A stretch of DNA of 64,000 nucleotides from Larus michahellis. Lineage: Eukaryota; Chordata; Aves; Charadriiformes; Laridae. Below, one piece after another: positions 11,637-22,500 of the stretch; positions within the stretch are counted from its first letter, which is position 1, and every line of letters starts with the position of its first letter. Position numbers and translations under genes: made by a program. The stretch is from contig NC_133899.1 of NCBI RefSeq assembly GCF_964199755.1, forward strand, positions 1,488,001 through 1,552,000. Direction: 5' to 3'. The notes under the pieces are model-generated. The model did not search any database. It was not told where the DNA came from and was given only the letters and a program-made list of their open reading frames with translations.

Positions 11637-14600
11637 TCACTTGTGCCAGGAGTCGCCGTAGAGGGAGCGGGCCTTGGCGCAGCGCGGCGCGGCGTTGAGC
11701 ACGGCCACGCTGCGGCGGCTGGAGCAGATGACGTCGGTGACGAAGCCGGCGCAGTCGCTGCAGACGTCGCGCAGGACGGAGCCCTGGGCGTAGATGTGGG
11801 GGAACTCCTCTTCCACCTGGCGCCAGCACGTGCCCGGGAGCGAGCTGCGGCACAGGGCACCCCATCAGCCCCGGCCCGAGGAGGAGGAGGAGGGGGAGGA
11901 GGGGGGAAGAAGCCTCAGGGGCTGCGGGACTCACTGGAAGGTCTCTCTCCTCCGCAGCGGCAGGGCTTTGGCCAGCAGCGAGCCTGGGAGGCTCTCGAAG
12001 CCCAGTGCGTAGACAGGGATGTGAGCCAGCTTCTTGGAAGGCATCTTCATCTGCCGGGCGTGCGGGTGTCAGGGCAGGGACAGGGATGGGGCAGGGACAG
12101 GGATGGGACAGGGCAGGGATGGGACAGGGACACAGTGGCACCAGCCGGAGCTGGTCCCTTACCTTCAGGCTGCAGGAGCTGCAGACAGACCTGGGGATAT
12201 AGAGAGAGGCCGGTGAGCGGGGCCACCACAGACACCCTCCCACCACCCTGCCAGCCCCGTGGCACAACACGGCATGGCACGGCGCTCACCGCTTGCAGAA
12301 GAGGCAAGCCGCAGGCCAGGAGAAGAGGGGGAACTTGGCCCTGCAGCAGCAGCAGACCTGTGGGCAGAGAGGTGTGAGGGCTGGGGGCCGAGCGAGTGAC
12401 ATTCAGCTCCTCTGGCCCCAGCTCCCACCTTCCCCTTCCGCAGGCTGCTGTACAGCTCCTTGCTCTGCAGGAACTTCTCCATCTCCGCCTTGACCAGCAC
12501 CCTGCGCACGTTGATCATCTCCTCCACAGTGAGGGCCAGGCTCTCCACGGGGTGGCTGAACTCCTGCGGGTGAGGGGGGACATCAGCCTGGTCTGTGGCA
12601 CAGGGCATGACCTGGAGCATCCCTGTGCCATGGGCAGAGCATCCCAGCATGGGCAGAGTGTCTCTGGCATGGGCAGAGTGTCTCTGGCACAGGCAGAGCC
12701 TCCTGGCATGGGAAGAACATCCCTGGCACAGGCAGAGCATCTCCAGCACAGGCAGTGTCACCGGCACGGGCAGAGCCTCTCGGCACAGCACAGGATAATT
12801 GTCATGGCATGCCTCGAGCCTGGCATCCCATGCAGAAGGGAGCGGGGAGGCCATAGGGACCCCCCAGCCACCTTGTGCCCTCCTGCTGGGCTGCTGTGTG
12901 CCCATGGTCATGCTCATATGGTGTCCCCAGCCCCCGGTGTCCCCAGCCCCAGTGTCCCCAGCCCAGCCCCACCACCAGCACTCACCAGCCAGAGGTGCTT
13001 GGAGCTGGTGCTGGGGGCAGCGCTGGATCCATCCTCTGGCCTCTCCTCCACAGCGCCGAGGGCAGGCCGGGGCGGTGCTGAGCTGTCTGGCCGCGGGTGG
13101 CAGCTGGCAGGGACAGAGCCTGGCGGGGGGGGGACAGGGAGAATGTGGCAAGGCCATGCTGCCTGGCACAGCGACCCTGTGGATGGGGGGACAGGGGTGG
13201 CACGGGGATGGGGACCTCTGGCAGGTACCTGAGCGGGGCCGGGGCTCGGGCTGCAGCGGCTCCAGCTCCTGGGGCGCAGGCTGGCCACCCACCAGCTGGC
13301 TCTGCAGCTGCGCCAGGTCGTGCTCCGAGAAGGAGCGGTCCCGTTTCAGCGCCACCTCCGCGATCGGAGAATCCTCCTCCTGCAAGGCCATGGGCACCGC
13401 ATCACATCGAGGACCCCCTCAGGACCTCCACCCTCCCACCCTGCCATATCCCCTCTCTCACCTCAGAGACGTTCATCTCCTCCATCTCGGCCAGGGTGGG
13501 TGCCTTGAGGAGGACACGAGGCCGCGGGCGCGCTGGCACGGTGGTCGTTGGGGAGCAGGAGAGCTCGAGGCAGGAGCTGGAGGCCAGGCGGCCCGCGCAG
13601 GCGTGGGGGATGCAGGGCAGGGAGCTGTAGCCTGCAGACAGGGATGGGGTTCAGTCCCGGCACGGCAGGGACCTGCCCTGGTGCCAGGCACTTCATCAAC
13701 AGCCCAGCGTGGCAGGGAGGGGACGCCGGTACCTTTCTGGCCACGGTACGGCATCTCCACAGGCCGAAGCTTTCTCTCCTGCCTGATCTCCTCTAGGATC
13801 TTCTCGTGGAGTGTCCTCTGCTTCTGGGGCAGGGGCCGCAGGCGCCGCTCCGATGCCTGCAGGACGCATGGATGGGGCTTCAGGCAGTGGCTGCAGTCTG
13901 GGGCCGACCACCCTCAGGGTGCCCAGCCAAGCCCAGGCTGGGCACTGACATGCCATGGAGGCATCGCGGTGACGGCACTCACCTGCTTCAGTGGGGGCCG
14001 GGAGCGGATAAAGTCAAGGATGAGCTCGTGGGCGTCCTTCTTCACCCGGGGGGGAATGTCTCCATCCACCTGGGAGAGGGCAGAGAGGTCACAGGCAGTG
14101 TCAGTGCCAGGGCCGGAGGGCAGCACGGTGGCAGGGTGGGCGGCTGGCGTGGAGGCAGCCTGGCCGTGCTCACCATGACCTTGCGGAGTTTGTAGTTGCG
14201 GGCGCGGATGTCCTGCATGAGCATCTCGAAGGGGGTGAGCTGGTATTCGGTGGGCAGGGGATTGAACTGCTTCTCCTGCACCTTCTTCAGCTTCACACCG
14301 TGCCGCAGCTCCCGCATCAGCTGCACCCACAGCCGGGCCTGGGGGTGGGACATGGACATGGCGTCAGCCCCTGCACGGCCCTGGCATGGCCCCCGCACCC
14401 GGCCGCGCCGCCATACCCAGTCGGTGTTGCGCAGGCTGCCCAGCTCCGCCGCCGGCCGCTCCTCTGCTTCCTCATCCTCCTTCAGCTTCTGCAGCATCTG
14501 CCGTGGCACAAGACGCTGTCACCCTGTGCCGGTGCCCAGTGGCACCCAGGGTCCAGCAAGGACTGTGCCATAGGGCTGCAGCATCGACGGGCACCCCCAA

Positions 14601-17600
14601 AACACCCCCATCCCTGCTATGAGCCCTCTCCGCTGCCACCAGCCCGGGGCAGGCAGTAGCCAGCAGTGCCACGGCACAGGACCCCAGGAGAGCATGTATG
14701 GTCGAACGCCAGCACTAGCAGTCTTGGTTGGGGTGGGCAGAGGGGAGCAACGGGCTCACCCCAACATTTTGGGCTCACGGGGGGCTTCCCCAGCCAGGCA
14801 GCAGTGCCGGCCATGCTGCTGGGTGCCCACGCTCACCTCCTTGGCATCACGGATCTTGGCGAGGAAGGCTTTCAGCTCCACGGTCTCAGCAAAGAGCGCG
14901 CGGCAGACGGCCTGGTAGTGCGCCTGGGCCTCGGCGGGGTCGGCCAGGCGGGCGGCACAGCACCTCATGGCCTGCCCAAAGGTGCGCACGGCACGCGGCG
15001 GCCCCTCACCCCCCTCCTCCTCCTCCTCCTGCCCCCCATAGCCCTCGTCGGCTGTGCCGCAGCCGCTGTCCTCCGAGTCGCTGTTGGTCATCAGGTCGAT
15101 GAGCTGCTCCAGCCGCGGGCTCAGCTCCCGCTCCTCGTTCTCGTCCAGCCCCCAGTCCAGCGCCCGGTAGATGGCGAAGCCCAATGACTGCACCATCTGC
15201 GGGGAGACGGCACCCACTGTATCCCGGCCAGACCACGGCGCCGGCTGCACCAGGGGAAGCCCCTCGGCACACACAGCCAGCACCGGCTGCCCCTCACCCT
15301 CCCCCCCAGCCATCGGTGCTGGGTCTCATCCCCCCGCTGTGCCTCAGGACCCGACCACCATCACCACAGGGCGAGTGGGGCAGGTGGCACTGCCCACCCA
15401 GGGACCCCTGTGCTGGGGTGCGATGGCAGACAGGCCAAGTCACCAGCAAGCTGCAGCAGGGCCAGGCAGGCGTCCAGCCCCCACGTTACCTGGGCTTCGG
15501 CCGAGGGCGTCAGCAGTGGGGCCAGGTCTGGGGGAAGAAGGACAGAGTCACCGCTGGCACCTGCAGCCCCACGCTGGGCATCCCCCTCGGTGTCACCTCC
15601 CATCCCACACCCCGGGGATGCTGCATCCACCCAGCCCCGGCTGTGGGGCACCCGGTGTGGGCACTCTGGGCCCCATTCCCAGCAGCTCCTATCCCAAGCC
15701 AGGACCCCCATCCTGAGCTGGTCCCAGGACACAGCTCCACAGGACAACAGGGACCTGCGTGTGGAGTCTCAGCATCAGGCACTGCTGGCTGGAAGATGGT
15801 GGTGCAGCCTCTGCTGCCCTTCCTATCCGGCCAAGTATGGCAGGCCTCGCTAGGCACCGCAGAGGTTGCCAGCCCTAGGCAACGAGCCCAAACAGGCACC
15901 AGCCACTCGGCCCCACTGCCTGCAGCCAGGCCCGGGAGGCACACTGCGGGTGGCAGGGTCAGCCCTTTACCCTTCACCCCTGGGGCTGGAGGGAGCTGAG
16001 AGCTCTGCACCTGCAGGTGCCCGCTGTACCCCTCTGAGCTGTGGGCACCGGCAGCGTGGGCACCGGCAGCGTGGGCGCTGGTAGCGTGGGCACCGGCAGC
16101 GTGGGCACAGGCAGAGCAGGCACCAGCAGTGTGGGCACTGGCAGCGTGGCCACTGGCAGGCAAGGGTGCGGCAAGTACTGGCAGATCACCCTCAGGACAC
16201 GGCCCCAGTGCCCACTGTGGGCTGCGGTGACAGGCTGTGCCCAGCAAAAGATGCTCCTTTCCACTGCAGAGCCAGCACAGCTGGAGCATCACACACACAC
16301 AGAGCACCGTGCCCACACACAGCCCAGGACACGCTCATGGGCAGCTCAGACCCTCCCAGGAGCTGGACGGCCACAGGACGAGGAGCAGGAGTGGCTTTTG
16401 CAGCTTCCCTGAGGACAGTGCCCCAGGGCCCCTGGCTCCTCTTTCCCAATACTGGACGCAGAGCTGCTTCCCCAGCCCAGGGGAGCGCCGGCCATTAGCT
16501 CTCCATTTAGCTGATCGATGCGGCAGCCGCGGGGATGTGCCGGCTGTGTGCCGGCTGTGTGCCGGCTGTGTGCCAGCCATGGCTGCATGGACCCAGCCCA
16601 GCACCTGCTGGGAAGGCCAGGCCAGGCACCTGGGGACATGGGTTAGGCTGGCACAGGAGGGACTTGGGTACAGGAGGCAGCGCGGTGACACTGGCTCCGG
16701 CACAGCAGCCGCAGTGGCTCAGGGAAGGGTGTGGGGCCATTCCCATGTGCAACCGGTGGATCTGGTGTGACAACACCATGCCCAGCTGCCCTGGGCACGT
16801 GCTGTGCCTTTGCGTGGCCCTGATCCATGTGCCCCGGTCCCTGTGGGCTGCCTGTGCCCCACTCTCCATCTCCCATCTCCCCCTGTCTCAGCTCCGTGCT
16901 TGTCTCCCTGCCACCAGCAGCATCCCCTGCCTGGCCACCGGCAGCGAGGACACACAGTGACACCGCAGCATCCCTGCCCGGCTGTGGGAGAGGACAGACA
17001 GTGACACCGCAGCATCCCTGCCTGTCCCTGCCCGGGGAGGCCCCGCAGCGTCCAACAGCGCCGAGCACTGGGCGCCATCCGCGGATGCTCTCTCATTAGG
17101 CACAGGGGTGCTCCTCACCGCGCCGGGCCACCCGGCATGGCTGCTGGCAGCTGGCCGAGCCTAATTACAGAGCCCATAACCGCCCCGGCCCTGCCTAGCA
17201 GCGCCAGCCGCCCGCAGAGAGGGCACGGCCGGGAGTCCGAAGGTCAGGGACGGCGGTGCCCAAACCGCCGCTCCTGGGGGCCGGGAGAGGGTGAGGGCTG
17301 GGGCCCTGCGGGGAAACCCCTGCGGGGTCGAGTGTGCAGGCGTGTTCGGGCAGGTGTGCCCGTGTGCGTGCAGGTGCGTGTCCCCATGTCTGCCGGTCTG
17401 TCCTTGCCGTGTGTCCCGCCCGTCCCGACAGGCTCAGTGTCCTGCAGCCCCACGGTGGATCCTGGCCCAGTGAGCCCCACACCCATGGGCACCCTGCACA
17501 CCCCCACACCCCGAGTCTGGCCTCACTGGACCACCCGCATGGGCCCTGCTGGTGCCGGTGCCACACCAGCCCTGGACCCCCGAGTCACTGGGCCTGCGTT

Positions 17601-18378
17601 AGTAGCCACGGTGCCAGTGATGGTCCTGGCTGTGCCAGGGCCAATGCCGCTCCCCCTTGCCAGGGCCAGAGCTTGGGGTTCACCCCCATCCCGGCCGGTG
17701 CCAGTGCCGCCTTCCTGCCCTCCGGTACCGGTGCGGGCCCTCTCGCCCATCCTCCCAGTCTCTCTGGTTCCGCACCTCCACAGCCAGTACCCCCAGTACC
17801 GCACCCGTCCCCTGCTGCCGGTGCCGGTGACGCCAGTGCCCGTCCCCCCCTTGCCGATGCCGCTTCTCCTGCCCATCCCCCGCCACCGGTACCGGTCCTT
17901 CTCCACCGGTGCCCGTCCCCTCCCGCCGGTGCCGCTGTGGGTGCCCTCCCGCTGCCGATACCCCCCGGTCCCTCCGCGCCCCCGACGCCGGCCTCCCCGG
18001 GCGGGCGGCGCGGTGCAGCACCCCCTGCCGGCGCAGGTAAGTCCCGGTGCTGGTGCCAGTAAGTCCCGGTGCCGGTAAGTCCCGCTGCCGGCACCCCCTC
18101 CCCGCGCGGACGCTGCCGGCTGCCGCCGGCTCCACCCCGCGTTGCGGCGGTCGCTTACCGGGCGGCGGGGCGGGCAGGACGACGCTGCCGTCGCCGCGGA
18201 GGCGGATGTCGGCGGTGCGGAGCGGGGCGGCGGGGGCGGCGGGGGCGGCGGCGGCGGCGGCGCGGCAGCCCTGGAAGCAGAGGGCCCAGGCCTGCTCCTC
18301 GTTCAGCGGCTGCTCGTAGCACTTCAGCACCTCCTCCAGGGACAGCTCCCGCGGGGCCCCGCCGCTCGCCCGCGCCAT
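11637..18378 (-). CDS. SPIRE2: SPIRE2, spire-type actin nucleation factor 2 (complete, 15 coding exons)
   Basis: Actin nucleator acting on Rab11 vesicles with formins and myosin V. Minus-strand coding exons: 18159-18378, 15490-15527, 14837-15196, 14417-14497, 14174-14338, 13983-14069, 13733-13856, 13462-13631, 13229-13379, 12986-13119, 12429-12563, 12290-12357, 12163-12190, 11935-12050, 11637-11844. Together 2085 nt, about 694 residues against 714 in human; every junction is GT-AG and in phase. Domains: KIND domain in exons 1-3 ([20 protein letters not shown] near the start, then [14 protein letters not shown] and LIDLM); WH2-type actin-binding segments in exons 4-7 ([56 protein letters not shown]); FSEHDLAQL in exon 9; Spir box in exon 11 ([20 protein letters not shown]); FYVE-like zinc finger in exons 12-14 ([29 protein letters not shown]). 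The protein ends SLYGDSWHK. Start ATG at 18378-18376 opens a conserved N-terminus. Confidence 0.96.
12064..12132. repeat. GGGACAGGGAT-type short tandem repeat in SPIRE2 intron 13
   Basis: Repeats of GGGACAGGGATG and GGCAGGGATG between SPIRE2 coding exons 13 and 14. The intron is only about 110 bp, so the repeat fills most of it. Confidence 0.8.
12622..12790. repeat. about 20-bp minisatellite in SPIRE2 intron 10
   Basis: Units of the type GGCACGGGCAGAGCCTCTCT recur at about 19-20 bp: the GGCAGAG core starts near 12632, 12651, 12671, 12691, 12730 and 12768, with diverged copies between. It falls between the SPIRE2 exons at 12986-13119 and 12429-12563. Confidence 0.85.
16042..16160. repeat. 15-bp minisatellite (GCAGCGTGGGCACCG)n in SPIRE2 intron 2 of the pre-KIND region (intron 1)
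   Basis: Eight units of exactly 15 bp, beginning at 16051, 16066, 16081, 16096, 16111, 16126, 16141 and 16156. It lies in SPIRE2 intron 1 (15528-18158). As the unit is a multiple of three, the minus strand reads as a five-residue VPTLP repeat, which is not part of the spliced coding sequence. Confidence 0.9.
16537..16578. repeat. 11-bp tandem repeat GTGCCGGCTGT, about 3.7 copies
   Basis: Copies start at 16537, 16548, 16559 and 16570 (the last partial and mutated), in SPIRE2 intron 1. A short clean microsatellite-like tract. Confidence 0.85.
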
Positions 18379-18400
18379 CGCCCCATCCCCGCGCGCCGCA

Positions 18401-18432
<32 letters not shown>

Positions 18433-18660
18433 ACCGGGCGGGCGGGGCCCCGGGAGGGGCGGGGGGCGCGGCGGAGCGGAGCGGCTGGCGGCGGAGCGGA
18501 CCGCCCCCGCCCCCGCGGCTCGGCCCCGCCTGCGCCACCGCCCGCCCGCCGCCGCCGGGGGCGCCCACCGGGAGGCGAGGCGACGGAGGCGGCCGGCGGC
18601 GCTGATGGGCCGCGGCGCGGCTCGGTGCGGTGCGGTGCGGTGCGGTAGGGTACGGTACAG
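17650..18660 (-). promoter_or_regulatory. SPIRE2: SPIRE2 CpG-island promoter region
   Basis: A very CpG-dense block surrounding SPIRE2 exon 1, with GC boxes (GGGGCGGGG and CCCGCCC forms) around 18430-18560 and no clear TATA box. The left half carries diverged CCGGTGCC/CCGGTACC repeats (about 17690-18090). The transcription start cannot be fixed from sequence alone. Confidence 0.65.
18396..18432 (-). repeat. SPIRE2: (GGC)n trinucleotide run in the SPIRE2 5' leader
   Basis: On the plus strand, GCCGCC repeats run for roughly 10-11 units just 5' of the SPIRE2 start codon, in the expected 5' UTR. On the mRNA strand it reads as GGC repeats. It lies in the CpG island of SPIRE2. Confidence 0.8.
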
Positions 18661-19283
18661 CTCAGTACGGCACGGCACGGCTCGGCACGGTACAGCTCAG
18701 TATGGCACGGCATAGCTCGGTACGGTATGGTATGGCTCAGCACGATACAGCACGGCTCGGTATGGAACGGTTATGACTCAATACGGCATGGCACGGCTCG
18801 GCTCAGTACGGTATGGTATGGCTCAGCACAACACAGCACTGCTTGGTATGGAACGGTTATGACTCAATACGGCAAGGCACGGCTCGGCTCAGTACGGTAT
18901 GGTATGGCTCAGCACAACACAGCACTGCTTGGTATGGAACGGTTATGGCTCAATACAACACAGCACGGCTCGGTACAGTACGGTGAAGCTCAGTATGGTA
19001 TGGCTCTGTATGGCATCGCATGGCTCAGTACAGTACGGCTCAGTATGGCATGGCACAGCTCGATACAGTAAGGTATGGCTCAGTACGACACGCCATGGCT
19101 CAGTACAGCATGGCTCGGTATGGTACGGCAAGGCAAGGCACAGCTCAGCATGGCTTGGTACAGTACAGTATGGTATGGTATGGTATGGTACAGCATGGCA
19201 TAGGTCAGCTTGGCATGGCTCGATACGGTACAGTATGGCATGGTATGGTACCACACAGCATGGCACGGCTTGGTACGGCACAG
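18621..19283. repeat. degenerate pentanucleotide satellite (CGGTA/TGGTA/CGGCA/CAGCT)n beside SPIRE2
   Basis: About 660 bp of 5-bp units related to CGGTA, with C/T and G/A changes (TGGTA, CGGCA, CAGCA, CGGCT, CAGTA). It begins as a GGTGC run and becomes more varied to the right. Inside it an 86-bp higher-order unit is repeated three times; the marker TATGGAACGG occurs at 18761, 18847 and 18933. The array starts about 240 bp upstream of the SPIRE2 start codon. The open frames over it (up to 243 codons) are repeat artefacts encoding 5-residue repeats. Confidence 0.93.
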
Positions 19284-19304
19284 CGCACCCGGGCTGTCAG
19301 GACA

Positions 19305-19515
19305 CAGGATCAGGGTGCAGGGTGCAGGGTACAGGGCACACCACTGGGTGCAGGTCATGGGGTGCAGGCACGCAACACGTGGTGCAGGGTGCACGAGTGC
19401 ATTCAGGGTGCAGTGGGAAGGACGCAGGGTGCAGGGTGTGGGTGTCCCCAGGGTGCAGGGCACATGGCAGGGTGCAACATGCAGTGCCCAGGATGCGTGT
19501 GGGGTGCAGGGCAGT
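19305..19515. repeat. degenerate CAGGGTG heptamer-type repeat
   Basis: Many copies of GGGTGCAG spaced irregularly, tightly packed at 19313-19340 and looser afterwards. It follows directly after the pentamer satellite, and the two together form one repeat-rich block upstream of SPIRE2. Confidence 0.8.
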
Positions 19516-22500
19516 GCTGGGGGACACCCCCCCACAAGGGACGTGGTTATGGCTCCTGCTCCCTGAGAGGTCTGGGGTGGCCATGGCACACAGCACGGCC
19601 CCAGCTCAGAGGCATGAAGCGCCTGGCTGACAGGTGGCCGTCCCACAGAACCCACGTGTCATGCATGGGGCAGGCAAGTGTAGGGACATGATTGCCCCAT
19701 GCAGCAGCACAGTTTGGGCACAGGCAGGAGCAGCAGAAGCCAGCTGAAGGTTCCAGGATGAGGAGCTGGGGTCTCTATGGAGACAACATCCCATGGGAAC
19801 GCGGTGTGGGGGGATGATGTCCCACAGATGCCAGGAAAGGCCGGTGTGGCACAGTGACGATGGTGGGCTCACGGCCAGGCACCAACAGGTCCCTGCAGAC
19901 CCATGGGGTGGGCAAGACAGTCCTGGCAGAACAGAAAGGGCAGCTGGCCCGCCATGAAAGGTCAGACAGAGCAAATTAAAGCTTTTGTCATTATGAGCTT
20001 CCAATTTCCATGATGGAAGGTGCATAAAACCCTGTCTAAGCTCCATTAACCCATGAGCATAAACTGGGGCCAATCCCAGAGATGTGCTGGCAGGGCTGGG
20101 AAAGGGTCAGAGCTAGCACACGGGCACTCGTCTATCCCACATGGCCAAAGGGCTGCCCCGGGGCCGGAGACTTCCGGCAAAGAGTTTGGGATGGTGCCTG
20201 CAGCACCAACGGGAGAGAAATGCTCTCCAATGCCCGTCCCAGAGAACCTGAGCAGTGCCAGCTCCATCTTTGGGGAAAGAAATGGGAGAGCAGAGTTGGA
20301 CAGCTGGGAAATGCAGCTCTGCGTGGTGCTCAGGGATCTGGGGAGTGACAGGATAGATACAGGTGATCCAAAGCATCTCTGGGATTACTCAAACGCACCA
20401 TCACTGGGGTGGGAGCACGCTGCAGGGGGTCGGGAGCACAGTGCCGGCCTCAGCTCCAGCCGGATCCACACGTCGCAGGAAAACCTCATGGCTCCAGCCC
20501 CCCGGAGCAGCTCTTGGCTGTGACGCTGGCGTCTGGGTCTGGCTTCCCCGCACCAACAAGTGAGATTTGAATGCGACATTTACCCTGTAATCAGCCGGCT
20601 TTGCAGCCTGCTCGGGAAGCGACTTTAGAGGGAGGAAAGCTGCGCGTGCTGCTCGCCGCAGCAGGTCCGCACCGGGACGAGCCAGCTGCCGGCTTCCCTG
20701 AGCCGCACACACCTGCCAGTGCCTCCAGACACAGCCAGGGCGGCACCGTCGGGGATAGGAGCGGGAAGGACGCGCGGCGTTTGAAGGCGGCGATAACCCA
20801 ACCTTGCAGCATTAATGGGAGTGCATTTGAATTATAAAGCACAAAGCCCTTTGCTTTGGGTAAAACTGTAATTAATATGAAATCAAGATGTAATTAAAAG
20901 CTACCGTCTTGGAAAAAATCAAACAAAGGCCATGTATGTATGTGCACAGGGGAAATATAATTAAAAATGAAATAAATAGGGGGAAAAAAATGAACAGGTT
21001 GGGCAATGGTTGCAGAGCAGTACGGGATGGAGGGCAGAGCCCTTCCCCAGCAGCCTGCAGCGGGAAGCGCCGTGCTTGTTTGTGGGTAATACAGTCACGT
21101 GGGTTTCATCTGTCATATGCAAAAAATGTCCTTTAAAAGCCGCAGGAACCTGAGATGAGCGCAGGGAGCACCCACGGGGTTGGATGCACCTATCCCACTT
21201 CCCTTAGATGCTGTGATAAACTGGGGGCCATGAAAAGAGAGCGTTTTACAAGGTAGCTCGCTCTTGATGCGTGCTGCGTGCTGGCCTCAGGCATGGCTGG
21301 AGTTTGAGGATCTTCCTGATGTCGCTCCGTGGAGCGCGGCCCCTGGCTCCGAGCAGCGATGCCGAGCTCTCGGCTGCACCTCCCCACACCCCCTTGGAGG
21401 GTTTCTTGTTTTTGCCATCACAGTGGTGATTTCCCCCTGGATTTTCTCTGGTCAAACCAGAGATGAGTCCCTGAATGTGCTTGGTGTATGGAGCCCTCAC
21501 TGCTCCCACACCTTCTGGTTCCCTGAAATGCCCCTGTCAGCCCCAAGTCAATCGAGCTCCCACCCCGAGACTGGCACACCAGTCTCCCCAGGAGGGATGC
21601 TCAGCCCTGTCCTGCGGCGTTCGCCACGGCTGCCCTACACCCGGGAGTGGGGCAGGAGTGGGTCTGCAGCATCGCCGTCTGTCAAGCAATGCAGGCACCA
21701 GGGGCGCAGACGCTGTAAGAGCTCTCCGATCTCTCCGCATGAAAAAAACTTCTGGAGCTCCCCAGAAACCTAAGCTCTGGGTCAGACGGGCTGCCAGGGC
21801 CACCCACACCAAAGGTGATCCCTCTGGAGGAGCACGAGCGCCCTGATCCGCGTCCCTGATGAAAGCCGTGGGGTTGCGAGTGCTGGTGGCCAGCCCTGTC
21901 CTCAACCTGGGGGACGCAGATGAGCGTGTTCCTGCCAGGCAAGGGTGGCCTCATGGGTGTGATGCTGGAACAGACCAGGCCGGATTCTGCAAAGCCGTCT
22001 GCCTTGCCGAGTCAGTTTTATTGCAAAGGTCTCTGTGGGTTTGGCGCTCCTCTTGTCCAGGTGTGAACAGCCAAGGCCAAGCCTTTCTCTGAACAAGGGG
22101 AGCGAGCCCACTGGCTTCCCTGCCCTCCTCCAGAGCTGCCGGCTCCATGTTACCACCTCTGGACCGGACCCTGCTCTTGGCGCAGCCGTACCCGGTCCCA
22201 CGCTGCCGGCTCTGCCCCGCTGCAGGAGAAGAGCGAGGCACCGCAAAGGCTTGGGGGCTGGAGAGGCAGAGACAATGAATCACAGAGCATTGGTTAAAGC
22301 TCCTTTTCCTTTCTAGAGTCTTCTTCATTAATATTTTAATTAAAACCAATTCTCTGAGCAGACTGCATTAACTTGGCGTACCTCACAGATAATGCATCGA
22401 GGGATTAAATATAGCGAGCATGGCTCTTTGCAGGCCAGAAAGTCAGCGAGGCTGCAGAGACCTGCTGGCACTACTGATAACAGAGACATTTACTGTTCTG

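Noticed and set aside
12165-13397. Minus-strand open frame of 410 codons
   Set aside because: It runs through SPIRE2 exons and the introns between them; clear splice sites and the human protein show that only parts are coding.
17137-18078. Plus-strand open frame of 313 codons rich in Pro and Val
   Set aside because: It follows the CCGGTGCC repeats of the CpG island antisense to SPIRE2 intron 1; the composition is repeat-driven and no homology is recognised.
18899-19691. Open frames of 223-243 codons with Tyr/Gly/Met/Ala-type repeats
   Set aside because: Products of the stop-poor pentamer satellite; the repeat period of 5 bases gives 5-residue repeats in any frame.
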